Positions 47,266 to 58,860 of a DNA stretch of 64,000 nt are shown here, piece by piece (position 1 is the stretch's first letter; each line of letters opens with the position of its first letter). This stretch comes from Pelecanus crispus. Taxonomy: Eukaryota > Chordata > Aves > Pelecaniformes > Pelecanidae. The notes under the pieces are model-generated. The model made no database searches. It was given only the letters and a program-made list of their open reading frames with translations, and was not told where the DNA came from. The position numbers and the translations under genes are program-made. The DNA lies in NCBI RefSeq assembly GCF_030463565.1, contig NC_134643.1:123982309-124046308 (forward strand), in the 5' to 3' direction.

Positions 47266-50200
47266 TTATTATCCATGTCTCACCTGGGCTCTCTCCCTCT
47301 TCCCCTTCTGACCCCTGCTCTCGTGCTATTTACATTACTTAATAGTGCTTAAAATAGTTTTCAGCCCAATTTAATTTCATCTTTGTTGCAAGGCTCTGTG
47401 ATGTATTGCACTTTACGCTGTTTTTGCCCCTTCAGCCATTACATAGACTGATCTCAGAAAAGGATCATGCTACTCAGGCTGGTACCACCCCTCTCATTGC
47501 AAAATCTCTGTGTTTATTGCTCCTGGCCAGCATTATCCTATGATGCAGGTGGTTTCAGAAACCCCTTCTGAATAGTTGAACCATTACTTTGTTAAAGACT
47601 GAAATCAGATTTACCAGGTTGCTGGTAGCGTAACCTGCTAGGTGTCTGCATCTTCCTCTCATTCCCAGGAATTCTGATGGCTTTCCAGAGGTGATGGCTG
47701 GCAGCGCAGCCAGCCCTTCCCTCCTGACCCCCCGCCTCTGGGCTCCGTCCCGGGGGTGTTAGCAGTCCCGCACGGAGAGGCCGGTGCTCTCTCATTGAAA
47801 GATCTAAGGGAGAAAATATGTGCCATTGCAAAACCTGAAATAAGATCTGGGCTGCCAAGCTTCACTCAGCAGCCACAAAGCAGAGGGAGGAGGGGGAAGG
47901 GGAAGGCCATTTGCTGGATCTGAGGTAAGCTGCTCGGAGTCAGCGGGACATCTCCCTGGGATTTCCATGCACATGGACTCAGGGCGCCCTTAGTCTCTCC
48001 CTTCTGCCCCCATCCTGGCCCGGTAAGCTTTGATCCCAATCCCCTACAGCCGCATGGGAATTCGCAGTCCACTCACATTTTTTATTTTATTTGTTTGACT
48101 TTTTTGGTTCCCATGTTTCATCCAGGAAGACTCCCAGACAGAAGTACGGGCAACCTCTGAGCAGCATATCCTATATGTGCTATATGTGTATGTTACACAA
48201 ACTGCACCTAACCTGAATAGATGGCCAAGGGACTGGTGGCACCTGTGCTGCATAGGGCATTCACATGCACATGGTGCCCCTTGCCCAGGTTTAGCAGACC
48301 CCAGGGTTGTGGCTGGCAATGCTGCTGTGAGTGCACTTCTGGACAGACATTCAGCAGTCCCAGATCAACTGCTACACAACAATTGGGTGCATTGAAGACA
48401 TAGCTGAGAACAGGTTTGAACTTGCTCATATTGGTGTAAATGGAGAGCCGCTTCCCCAGAGTCCATCCCATAAGCGGGTGATACATCGGAATCAAACCCG
48501 ATATAAAGATCTTCTTCTCCCTTAGGTGTTTGCCTTTGGACTTGTGACACACTCATGGAGATTTTCTGTAAAGCTTTAGGTCCTCACACTTGCATACCTT
48601 AATGGGAGATACATTTTATTCCCAGGTTGTCTTGGTTCCATAGACAAACAAGCTGACAGCTGAGTAACAGAGAGCTCAAGATGCTCTTGACTTACTGAAC
48701 AATACCCGTGGCACTAAATGTAACATAAAAATCAGTGGAAGCACTGAGTTCAAAGTGTCATCTTTCCTTTGAGCACGTGTGGGACTCCTCACTGCCACAC
48801 TTTGACCTGTATTTGCTTTGATAGCTATGTCTTTGGTCGTGTGTGAAATTCTCCCCGCATCTTTGACACTTTCATTTGTCTTTCAGGACAACATCAGAAT
48901 AAATAAGACCGTCAGCCACAAACTCACCTGTCTTTCCTGTAGCTCTCAGAGAGTACTGTAATTATTTAACTTCTTAAAACCTTCACACTCTTACAACTCT
49001 CATAAAGTAGTTATTTAACTCTTGATATTTTCTCCCCAGCTGTGATGATTTAATCTAGCCTGGGTTTTGAAAGACTCAGCCAGGAAAATCCCAGAGCGCA
49101 ATACAGCTCATTTATAAGGATCAGCGTTTCTGCAATACCAAGCCTGTGCTGCACTCTACATCTGTCTTATCTAAACACTACCATCACACTGTATTTAGGT
49201 TTTCACGGTAAGTTAAACCACGACACGTAGATTTGAGAAAGTCATACATCTGGCCTGGAAAGATCATTCTGTATTTTAAACATTTTGCGGAACAGCTCCG
49301 TATTATTAATTCAGGTAGAGCACATTTGTTATGGGAGGTTTAGTTCTCTTGCCAGCAAGAGGGAAGTACTGTGGTCTCTTTACCACAGAAGTTCTTACTT
49401 CTCAAAAAAAACCCCAAAATTAAGTCAGTGCCCTAACTATATAAATCATAGCCTTTCATAAACATCACAAAACTATTCTGATGTGAGAATTGTGTTATAA
49501 CACAGGTGAAATTCCCTTTCTTCCCCAGCGATGACTTTCACCCATAAGCGAGAAAAGAGCCAAAATAACTCAGCAACACAACAGTGACATTTTATATTTC
49601 AAAACCAAACCCTCTGAATTCCAAGGCCAGGAAATTCTCACGATTAAGATGCCTCTTACAGACATTAAATACCCAATATCATTTATGTTGCTTATTAATG
49701 GTCAACAAGAATACTTTAAAGTTTATATTTAACACAGAAATTACAAGTATAAACTTCTCCCACTACATATATTTGCTATTGCTGAGCTAACATTGAAAGA
49801 CACGTACTAACTTTTTAAATTTCCTGACTTTTATGATTGCTCAATTTTGCAACCTTAACATTATTTTGAAACTAGGATTGTGTAAAATTTTCCCCAAGAG
49901 ACTGAGAGAACTATGTGCTTTTGAAACATTGCCTTTCTGTAGCTAATTTCCCTGGGTTTGCTGGGTTTTTCTTTTCCAACTGAAAATCTCGCAGACAGGA
50001 GCAAAATTGCAGTACCTCAAAAATAATCAAGTGTGTTTCTAGTACCCTGGTGCCTTAACTTTTCTGCATTTGCTGGGTGTTCATTCTACGGTGCAGGTGT
50101 ACATCTGCTATGGATCACAGTCCCGTCCAGGAAAGCACTTGACATCACTAGAACCACTCACATGCCTAAGGTGAAGCACTTGCTTAAGTGCTTTCCTGGA

Positions 50201-53200
50201 TTGGGGAATATCTGTAGAGATTTTTAAACTTGAAAGGAAATTGAGTTTAATTTTCCTATCGATGCATGTGGGATTTAAACAGGCGATGAATTACATCTAA
50301 TGGTTGTTAGCGTGCATACTCCCTGAACATGAGTGGGAAATTAATCCTTTCTGTCTATACGGAATCATAAAGTAGCATAATAAGTAAGAGAAACTGTGTT
50401 CATTTAAAAGAAAACACAGGTTGTTCTCAGTTTGTATCCAGATTGTTTTTCATCTTGAGTTAAGAATTTGTTTCTGTGCCCACTGCTGGCTGGTTTTCTG
50501 GGGGTGAGCAGATGGCGGGAGCTCTTTTATTAGCTGGACTTTTTAGGTGAAAATTCTCCCCTTGTGAGGGGGCTTAGCGGACCCATTCAATATTTAAACC
50601 TCCTTAAACAGGATTAAGCGGTGTCTGAAGGCTAATGCTGGCTCTCCACAATTAGATGGCTTTTTACCCCCATCAGCTGAACATGAAATCTGAAAGCAAA
50701 GGAAGGGCAGTGTCCTTCAGTCCAACTTGGATGAACGACAGCCTGGTGCAGCGCCAGTAGGCACCTGCTTCTCACATAGCAGGTCATCCTCTACCCTTTG
50801 CAGCAAGGAGGGACTGGACACTCTACACCTGTCCGTGATGAACTGTTTTATTACTAACCTTAAATGACACCTGGCTCTACGCTTAGAGCAGATGCGTTAA
50901 CCACAGGAAGTCACCTATACAAATATGACTGAGTTGCAGTGGAAAACCAATATCTTTTTAAACAAGGGCAAATCATTTGTGCTACAAAGAGCACAAAACC
51001 TTGTGGAAGCAAAGGTCTTCCAAAGGGCTCAACATCATACGAGAGAAAATGATTCATGCTGCTGGTAGCCTAGTTTTCAAAAATATGTACAATGACGGGG
51101 GTATTTAATTTGGAAAGTACTGGGTGATGCAGGTTTGTTTCCTTTGAATAGGTGTCTCCCTAAACCATGTGCCAGAGTCTTTTCCTGTGCTGATGAATGT
51201 ATCTAGTTTAGGTGCTGAAAGGAACAGGAGACACTTTTACTGTGTTCCAAAGAATGGGAAATACCATTTCGTAGGTTTATTTTTCGTTCATTTAGGTGCC
51301 GTCCGGTTGACTGCTGCAGATGCCTCTGTAAATATCTGCAAAGGAGGGACCTTTCGGGAACTAGAGGCTGCTGATATACTGTGCCCAGCAGCCAGAGCCA
51401 ACAGAAATAGACCCAATGTTCTATATCTGTTTTCATTTCTTTCTTGTTCCAGCTTAGCTGCAGATTTTTTCCGTGGCTCAGGGGTGAGCGGTGCCAGCAG
51501 CTGGTCTGGGTGAGCTGCAGCCCACAGCAAGCCCTGCCTTGAGCAGGCTGGAGGGGCTGCAAGGGGACCGCACGGTGGCTGGGATCCTCCTGTCCCTGGG
51601 AGAAGCAGTGTCCTCCCCACTCTCCTGCGCAGCCGGCTGTGCTTTGGTAGGCAGCAGAGCTGACTCTCCACCCGCTCCCAGGGAAGGAAGAGAAACCTCC
51701 CATGCTCCAGGTGCTGTGGAGCTGGCTAGTGAGAAGCCAGGAACATTGGCAGCTCCTTAAGACAAGGGCAGTAAAAGCACTGCATGACCCTGGGATGACA
51801 TGTCAGGGTCAGCTAGAGTAAGGAATGCTTTTTTTCCTTTTTGCCAAACTAAAAGATTTGAAGACCTTCCACTTTTTCCTTTATTTTTAAAGAAAAAAAA
51901 AAAAACCAAACCCAAAGCAGCAACCCCTCTCTCTTTCTCCAGTCTCTTCCCACCCCACAAAATGAAGGCGTTGTTTCAGAGCAGTGTACCCCAGCGTGGA
52001 GCATGTTTTTCTATGGTAGAGGTTGTTTGCAGTGTCAGCTATTACAATGACTCAAGGATTTGACCATCACAGTATCTGTCTTATTAGTATTATTATTATT
52101 ACTGGTCTCTTACTACTATTTCCAAGGTGGCAATATACTTTTCAGAGGCAGTCACATCTTCTGAGGACTTTATCAGTGCCCATTACAGAGATGGAAAAAG
52201 CCACATGTTAGTCTGACTGAGACTAACACAGCAATCAACCCGCTGGTGCTTCTTTGATGCAGCGATTTGTAATGATGAAAGCTCCAGACCTGCTGGCTCC
52301 AAGGAGTTACTTTTACTGTATCAACTTTTCACATGTAATAAAAAGTATAGCCACATGAGAAAGTGAACTTATCTGTGTATCCCCAGGTTTCAGAGAGCAA
52401 AAGACTTCTAAACCAAGTGATGTGATTAGGAGAAATAAGGAAATTAAATCACTTAATAGGAATGTGCAGTGCATAGAGGGAATCAATAAATAGTTCCCAG
52501 GAGTTATCAAGGGCTGTTTAATGCTTTTTGGACCTAAACTATCTAATCCCTACCCCTTCTGTTTTATTTGTCCTCCATTCTACCACGTATCGCTGGAATA
52601 TCATGCATCCTGTGAAGATCACAGCAGCTGCTGGGTCCCAGAATGCAAGGTACAGTAAAAGGGTCAAGTTTTCTTTACATGACATATCAGATTCTCCATG
52701 AGAACTCTCTGGCTCTCCACAACTGCTTTAAAGCCTTAGTAAGGATGTAAGGGATGGATGTAAGCCTGTTTCCACACACACACAGCTACCTTCCTTTTCC
52801 TGGGGCTTAATGCATGCTATGGAATAATCATCCTCCAAGATTGCCCAGTAGCAGTAGTTCATCTGGATGCTGATAGATAAAGCAGTGCAGTGGGCTGTAC
52901 AGCTGGTGAATCATTTAAAAAAGTAGTTTTAATTCTGGGTGGTGTCAAATTATTCTCTTGTCACTGTTGAAAACAATAAGCTTTCAGAGGGCATGATTGG
53001 TAGAGTCAATGCCAGCTGACCTCAGCTGATGAAAGACTCAGAGAGGAACAAATGAAAGACATCATTTGGGTTAGCAGATGATTTTAATACAAGGTAGTGT
53101 TAAGCAACATCAATCTTCAGCCCTTGTCATTTGGTGATGTCTACCTGATCTGAGGAAGGTATGCCAGTAACCAACAGAGCATGTCAACTGACGCCTCTGA

Positions 53201-53219
53201 ACCCCTGTCACACAGTTAG
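47266..53219. other. Presumed CLDN14 upstream or intronic DNA, no recognised gene
   Basis: About 6 kb without a supportable exon. It holds a palindromic MITE-like element (50126-50200), a possible conserved non-coding block (50500-50680), a TTA microsatellite near 52080-52100, and GC-richer patches at 47690-47780 and 51470-51730. Those patches have open frames up to 166 codons but no family resemblance. Confidence 0.5.
50126..50200. repeat. Palindromic MITE-like remnant
   Basis: The perfect 15 bp arms TCCAGGAAAGCACTT (50126-50140) and AAGTGCTTTCCTGGA (50186-50200) enclose an ACTCACATGCCTAAGGTGAA core. This is the same element type as at 40331-40410. Confidence 0.7.
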
Positions 53220-53224
53220 GACTC

Positions 53225-53788
53225 TGTCCTGGTTTCGGCTGGGATAGAGTTAATTTTCTTCCTAGTAGCAGGCATAGTGCTGTGTTTTGGATTTAGTAGA
53301 AGAATGTTGATAACACGCTGATGTTTTTAGTTGTTGCTAAGTACTGCTTATGCTAGTCAAGGACCTTTCATCTTCCCATGCTCTGCCAGGTGCACAAGAA
53401 ACTGGGAGGGGGCACAGCCAGAATAGTTGATCCAAGCTGACCAAAGGGCTATTCCATACCATGTGACATCATGCTCAGTATATAAACTGGGGGGGGTTGG
53501 CTGGGGAGCAGCGATCACTGTTCAGGAACTGTCTGGGTATCAGTTGGCAGGTAGTGAGCAATTGCATTGTGCATCACTTGCTTTGTATATTGTTGTTGTT
53601 GTTGTTGTTGTTGTTGTTATATTATTATTACTATTTTACTTTATTTCAATTATTAAACTGTTGTTATCTCAACCAAGGAGTGTTTCTCACTCTTACTCCT
53701 CTGATTCTCTCCCCCATCCCATCAGGGTAGGGGGAGTGAGCAAGCGGCTGCGTGGTGCTGAGTTGCTGGCTGGGGCTAAACCATGACA
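53225..53788 (+). mobile_element. Solo LTR of an avian endogenous retrovirus, 564 bp
   Basis: It starts TGTCCTGGTTTCGGCTGGGA and ends CTAAACCATGACA, the ends of a common avian ERVL-type LTR. Both flanks carry GACTC (53220-53224 and 53789-53793), a perfect 5 bp target duplication. Inside are a TATA box (TATATAAA, 53479-53486), an ATTAAA poly(A) signal (53652-53657) and a GTT/ATT microsatellite. There is no internal viral sequence, so the provirus was lost by LTR recombination. The LTR faces away from CLDN14 transcription. Confidence 0.95.
53591..53618. repeat. (TGT)n microsatellite followed by ATT repeats
   Basis: About nine TTG units and then several ATT units lie inside the LTR, just before its poly(A) signal. 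It is probably variable in length between individuals. Confidence 0.92.
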
Positions 53789-53793
53789 GACTC

Positions 53794-54317
53794 TTTCATT
53801 GCAACATTTTAGTTTTGACCCTTAGTAGCACCCTATATTCAGCCAGGAGGATGGTCTGTCTACTGGTGTTTATCATTGCTGGAAGAAGTCCAAATGCTTT
53901 TATGCGGGCAAAAGTCCTACTTGTTTCAGTGGAAGTTGAGCCAGGGTAAGGAAAGCTGAGGATGACTTCAGGCTTTGCCCCATTCTCCTGGAGATCAAAA
54001 GAGATTAGCTGTAGAATAGACAAAAGTTTTACCAGATGCTGCAAACACCCCATCTAATTTTAATCAGCCTGAATTCTGAAGTCAGGATATCCCTACACCT
54101 ATTAATTCTGTGTGCCATCAGTATGTCTGGTGATGGGATCACACCAAATCCTATGACTGAAGACATCTAATTTGGGAGCTTTAGTTTATAGTTTAGATCC
54201 AGTTAATAGCTTGAGCGTGTATCTCAATATTCAGCAGTCTCTTTGTGCAAGTTTTTCTCATTCTTTGGCTCAAAAAAATGTGTTTTATGTAGGAATGTAA
54301 AAAATTGTATTGAGTTA
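53794..54317. other. Short unique stretch, nothing recognised
   Basis: AT-rich DNA between the solo LTR and an old LINE relic. The word AAGTCCTACTTGTTTCAGTG recalls old palindromic repeats but is too short to assign. Confidence 0.5.
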
Positions 54318-54660
54318 GAGCAAAGATCCATCCACTCCTGTAGCCTGTCCCAACAGTGCCAATAGCTGAGGCTTAGGAAAGAGAGTAAAAATAGGAAAAG
54401 CATATAACTTTGCTTTTCCAGAACATTGTCCCCACAAGCTGATGATCACAGATTTCTTGACCCTGAAATGTTGTCTTAATGTTTCACCTTAATGACTTTT
54501 TCTTTCATTATTTTGTCTAATTACTTTTTGAACCTATGCAAGCATTTAATATCAAGTGTACTGTGGCAGAGGGTAAAGCACTCTTTTTTTTCTTACTGTT
54601 TTGAACCTGCTATTTCATAGGTTCTTTGTATGCCCCTTTCTTCCTATATTAGGATAGTCA
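54318..54660 (-). mobile_element. Old CR1/L3-type LINE relic
   Basis: ATCCATCCACTCCTGTAGCC with CAACAGTGCCAATAGCTGAG, TTTTTGAACCTATGCAAGC, TGTACTGTGGCAGAGGGTAA and TGTTTTGAACCTGCTATTTC appear in the right order. They are the antisense landmarks of an ancient CR1/L3-like family common in reptile genomes. It is diverged and fragmented by small indels. Confidence 0.6.
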
Positions 54661-57600
54661 TTCCCTATTTAACATCTCTGTGCTGCTCATGAGCTTGTAA
54701 TATAGATGCAACTGTGAGGACAATCTAAAACCATGGACTTCAGAACTACACGATATCAGGAGATATAAAATAGTTTGGCTTTTCATACTGAAGCTGCATT
54801 TCCACCTATTTCCATTTTCCACCATTGTCCACCTATACAACCTGCAGTTCTCAGCATAATAAAACATAACAAGCAAGAGTTCTTGGCAAATGGAGGCAAG
54901 TTATTTAATGCCTGTTGTGAATCTGTCCCCATATGTTTAATAAATGCTTTCATTCAATATATGTATACTCAGCTTTAAGAAACATGGAAAACTACAGGGT
55001 TTTTTGCATCAAGTGCCAAGATAATAATAATCTGGCAAGTAACTCTTTACTGAAAGTAGTAAAAGGCCAGTGAAGCCAAGACTCGCTGTTACCACTATAA
55101 TAATAATTATTTGCTGGTGACCACCAGTCTTCAGTGAAAATTTCAGGTGCCTCTGGTATTTTTCAATTTTTGCTAAGCGCCAGGTGACTCAGGGTCCAGC
55201 TCTGCTGCTCTTTCTCACACTGAGTTTTATCTGATTGCAAATTAGTCTCAGAAGACTTGAGCTGAAGCAAGAAACGACTCATGCTGAGGAACAGCAGCAG
55301 AATCTGATCCTGTGTTGCTGGTCTCTAAATGATTTTTGAGTAGCTGGCACCAAGGCTTTACATATATCTTTAAAATACTGGAGGTCTGGGTTTATTACCA
55401 AACGTTGTTTTAAAAAAGACGTATGTTATTTCTATTAGATTCTGTTTGTAAAAACTACATACTCTTAGGCTGAATAGTGCAACTCCTGAAACAAAAAGTA
55501 AATGACAAATTCAGACTTCTGGAATTGTGCAACTTCCACTGAGAAAATAACCCTGAAACCTCACCAGCCACATCTGTGTATATCACCATTTAATTATTAC
55601 TGTTTTACTAGACTGCAAGTTATTTTGCCTTACACCCAATGGTCCAGGGGAAGAAAAGTCCTTATTGACAATCAGTGATATGGGGAAAAAGTTAAATCAA
55701 TAAAATGAAAAATTATCTGACAATAATAACAGTTGCAATGCTTGCTTCTGGGCACATCATGAAAGCAATCTGAACTTCAAACCTTTGTTATTATACCGCT
55801 CTATTTCAGCTGTAGAGCAATCCACTTTTGTCCTGGGAGTACCAGATGCTGAAATCACTTTTGGGGAAAAAAATATGCTAAAAATATGCTAAAAGCAAAA
55901 ACTCAAGAAAAATGTTGCTTGAGTAGATTTTCATTACCATGGAGCTCCTTCTCGGAGAGGAACTGTGGAGAGAGGCACACCTGTGAGAGAGTAAAACAAA
56001 CTTCTCCTTACCCCTGGCTGCCTTCAGGACACAAACCCAAAGAGACTCCTACACAGAAAGTGTTATACTTGCTGCTGATATAAATCAGAGTAGATCAACA
56101 AAATGGCACCCTTTTTTTAACCAGCTGAACAAAATGAACATGCATTTGAGGATGAAGACACCGAAATTTAAGCAAGGCTCATGGTGTAGCAGGCAGCATC
56201 ACTCATAAGTTGTTGAGTACCTGCTGAAATCAATGGGAGTCGGGGGCATCGGGTGCTTTCTGGGCACTAAAGGAGAGGCCACTAGACTGGGGCCTTTCTT
56301 TCTTTCCCTCTCTGAACAGATAAGAAAAATTACCACTGACTCTCCAGGAGCAAACAGCTTGGCAAACCGAGGGTCGGCCAAGACTCAGTTTTGCCTCCTA
56401 GCTGGGACCCCTGGCTAGGGGGAGCTGCTTGCAAATCCCTCCATCGCTGTCAGCAGCATGGGAGAGCTCTTGCCCACAGGAAGGTGCATGAAGAATCTAT
56501 AATAGATCACTGAGTGATGTGCAATTTGTAGCTCGCTTCCAGGTCCTCAGGCAAGTGGCAATAGGTCAGTAAAAACTTCTACCATTGTTTGTTTGGGAAT
56601 ATAAAATCTTCAATGTTATTCATTTAAAAAATGATATTGTCAGGTGAGCAGAAATAGGTTTTGATAGCCACCAAGTGGAATACAGCATACTAAATGGATG
56701 TTAGCTAATGTGTCTGGGGGGCTCCCCACCCTGTGGTGAAAAGGAAAGGCTGTGTAAGTCAGGCTGGGCACAAGGGGTGTGTGAATACAGGGGTACGTAC
56801 CTGTTCTCCAGCCCAGGGAGAACTGAGGCACATTTGCTATAGAGGAGTCTTTCTACGTTCACCTCAGCGAACACAATAATTTTTACTCGCTACCTGCTTA
56901 CAGCCGATCCTCAATCTCAAAGAGATTTACAGAAGAAGGTAGATAGTAGAACCCATGTCATACAAAAGGAGAAATGGGGGTACAGGGATGTTGGTCACAC
57001 AGCAGATTGGGAAGAGTGCTTGGAACAGAGCCCCACATTTTCCGTTTCCTGCAGAGGAAAATTCTCCAGACAGAGCTGAGATCCCTTCTGAGGGTATGAA
57101 TTTAAGCTCAAATCTCCTTAGTCACACCCTAACAACAAGTCTTCAGGACAGGCTCCATGATGTGGTCTCAAATATCAGCAAAGTGAGCGAATATGAGGAA
57201 AGCAAGGCTTTGTCCTGTGGCAGTGGCTGCCCATTGCATTTTGAGACTGTGCAGCATCTTTTGCTATCTGGGAAGCCTACCAAAAGAGAATTACAGTAAT
57301 TGAAAAATGTGGCCAAGAGAGCAAGCACTGCTCTTGCAGGGTAATTGCAAAGTAAATAAGGGTGCATACAGCATTTGCAAATTTTGCAGACATTAAAAAA
57401 AAAAAAAGGAAAACAAAACTACTGTCATGACACATCCAATATATGTTTTTCCAGCAAGAGCTCAGAATCGAAAATAACCAATGATACTAGAACTAACACT
57501 TTCAAACTGCATTCTCTTCTAATGCACGCAACACAGATACATCCTAATCACCCTACTCATTTGCATTCACTCTACGTTACCTGTCTTTTCAACATGGGAG

Positions 57601-58596
57601 GTCTTCTGAACCCAGAGAGGGTTATCATTTGAATCTGCACCACAAGAGTTCAGCTGTAGGGTATCAGTGTGTTCATGATAAGATATTCCATATTTCGTAT
57701 GGTCTGAGCAAAAGGCCTCACAAAGTACTCTGACATGCCAGAAATAGGCTAGATTTCAAATCCACCAGTACAGCCTTGCAGTGACTCTCAACTGTCTGAG
57801 TGATGACTGTTTCCATAAGTGTCAAAAACCATGTAAGGTTCATTTCAGAGAAAAACTGCCAACAACAATCTGCAATCAACAATTTGAAAAGCTGCTCAAA
57901 TGTGCTGCATTATCAAGAATCCATGACATGCAGCCTATAGGAGCTGGCAGGACCTCAGCAGCAAGCAAGAGGTCTACAATGTCACTAGAAGAAATCCAGC
58001 TGGTGGGAGTGACCTGGCCCACAGAAACAGGTGCCTTTTCCAGAATGGGGCAATCTGACACCAGGGGCTGACCATATATGCCATCTCAGAGGTCTCACAA
58101 TAGATAAACTCAGGCAAAGTAGTTCTTATGCCTCTTGATTTTCTCTCAGACTTTTAGCTCTGAAGTTCTTCAGAGTCCCTTGTTGTTGGCTGTGTCAAAC
58201 CATGAGCCAGGAGAACAAGACCCCATAAGTTATGGGCCACCAATATCCACGCAGACTTAAATCCCCCCCTTTCCCATGCCCTGGCAACACTTTTGCTTGC
58301 CTTCTGCTATCTGAAGAAAGTTGAAAACCAGATACAAGGAAGTCTTTTGTGGAGAATAACTGAGAGAAAGCAACTGGGTGTAGCAAAAAAGGAGAAACCA
58401 ACAGGTCTGCAGGAGCTGTGGTTTCATCTCTGTTGGAAGGAGTGGCCCTCCTGCAGCTAAGATGGATGTGGACCTAAGGTTCCCATTGCTCTTTCTGTTT
58501 CAGGAAACCAAAATAACAACAGGAACACCTAATTTCATCTGAAACTAGCCAGGAAATTGTGCCCCTCATATTTGGATGTGGAACTTGGCTGAGCAA
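54661..58596. other. No recognised gene
   Basis: Contains palindromic remnants (55192-55312 and a fragment near 56220-56270) and an A tract at about 57395-57407. Open frames do not exceed about 114 codons and resemble no family. Confidence 0.5.
55192..55312. repeat. Palindromic MITE-like remnant
   Basis: GGTCCAGCTCTGCTGCTCTT...CACTGAGT on the left pairs imperfectly with ACTCATGCTGAGGAACAGCA...GAATCTGATCC on the right. This fits an old amniote inverted-repeat element with CTGCTGC ends. Confidence 0.5.
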
Positions 58597-58860
58597 ACTA
58601 TGCTTTCATCACCTTCAAGTTAGACTATTGCAAGCAATACGTTCTCAAGCTGGAGTTAACCACAAAAAGGCACTCAGAATCTGTAACTAGTTCATGAGAC
58701 TTGTCTCCTGAGTCGGACATGCCAAAGAAAGCACTTCACACCAGTGGTCTGCACTTCCTCTGGACTCCTGGTCCAGTTAAACAACTGGCTTCAAGGATCT
58801 TGTCTTTCAGCTGTAAAATCTTGAAATGGCCCAGGCATGGCTCACAGTCCATCTTTCTTC
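58597..58860 (+). mobile_element. Possible L2-clade LINE relic
   Basis: A plus-strand frame reads FITFKLDYCKQY, recalling the (V/F)TSRLDYCN block near the C-terminal RT end of L2-like LINEs. About 130 bp later, after frame changes, comes FTPVV and CTGCACTTCCTCTGGAC, recalling the ITPVLxxLHWLP block. It is heavily decayed, so the call is tentative. Confidence 0.3.

Noticed and set aside
51203..51703. 166- and 127-codon minus-strand frames
   Set aside because: They overlap each other and plus-strand frames, with no known domain; the region is simply GC-richer.
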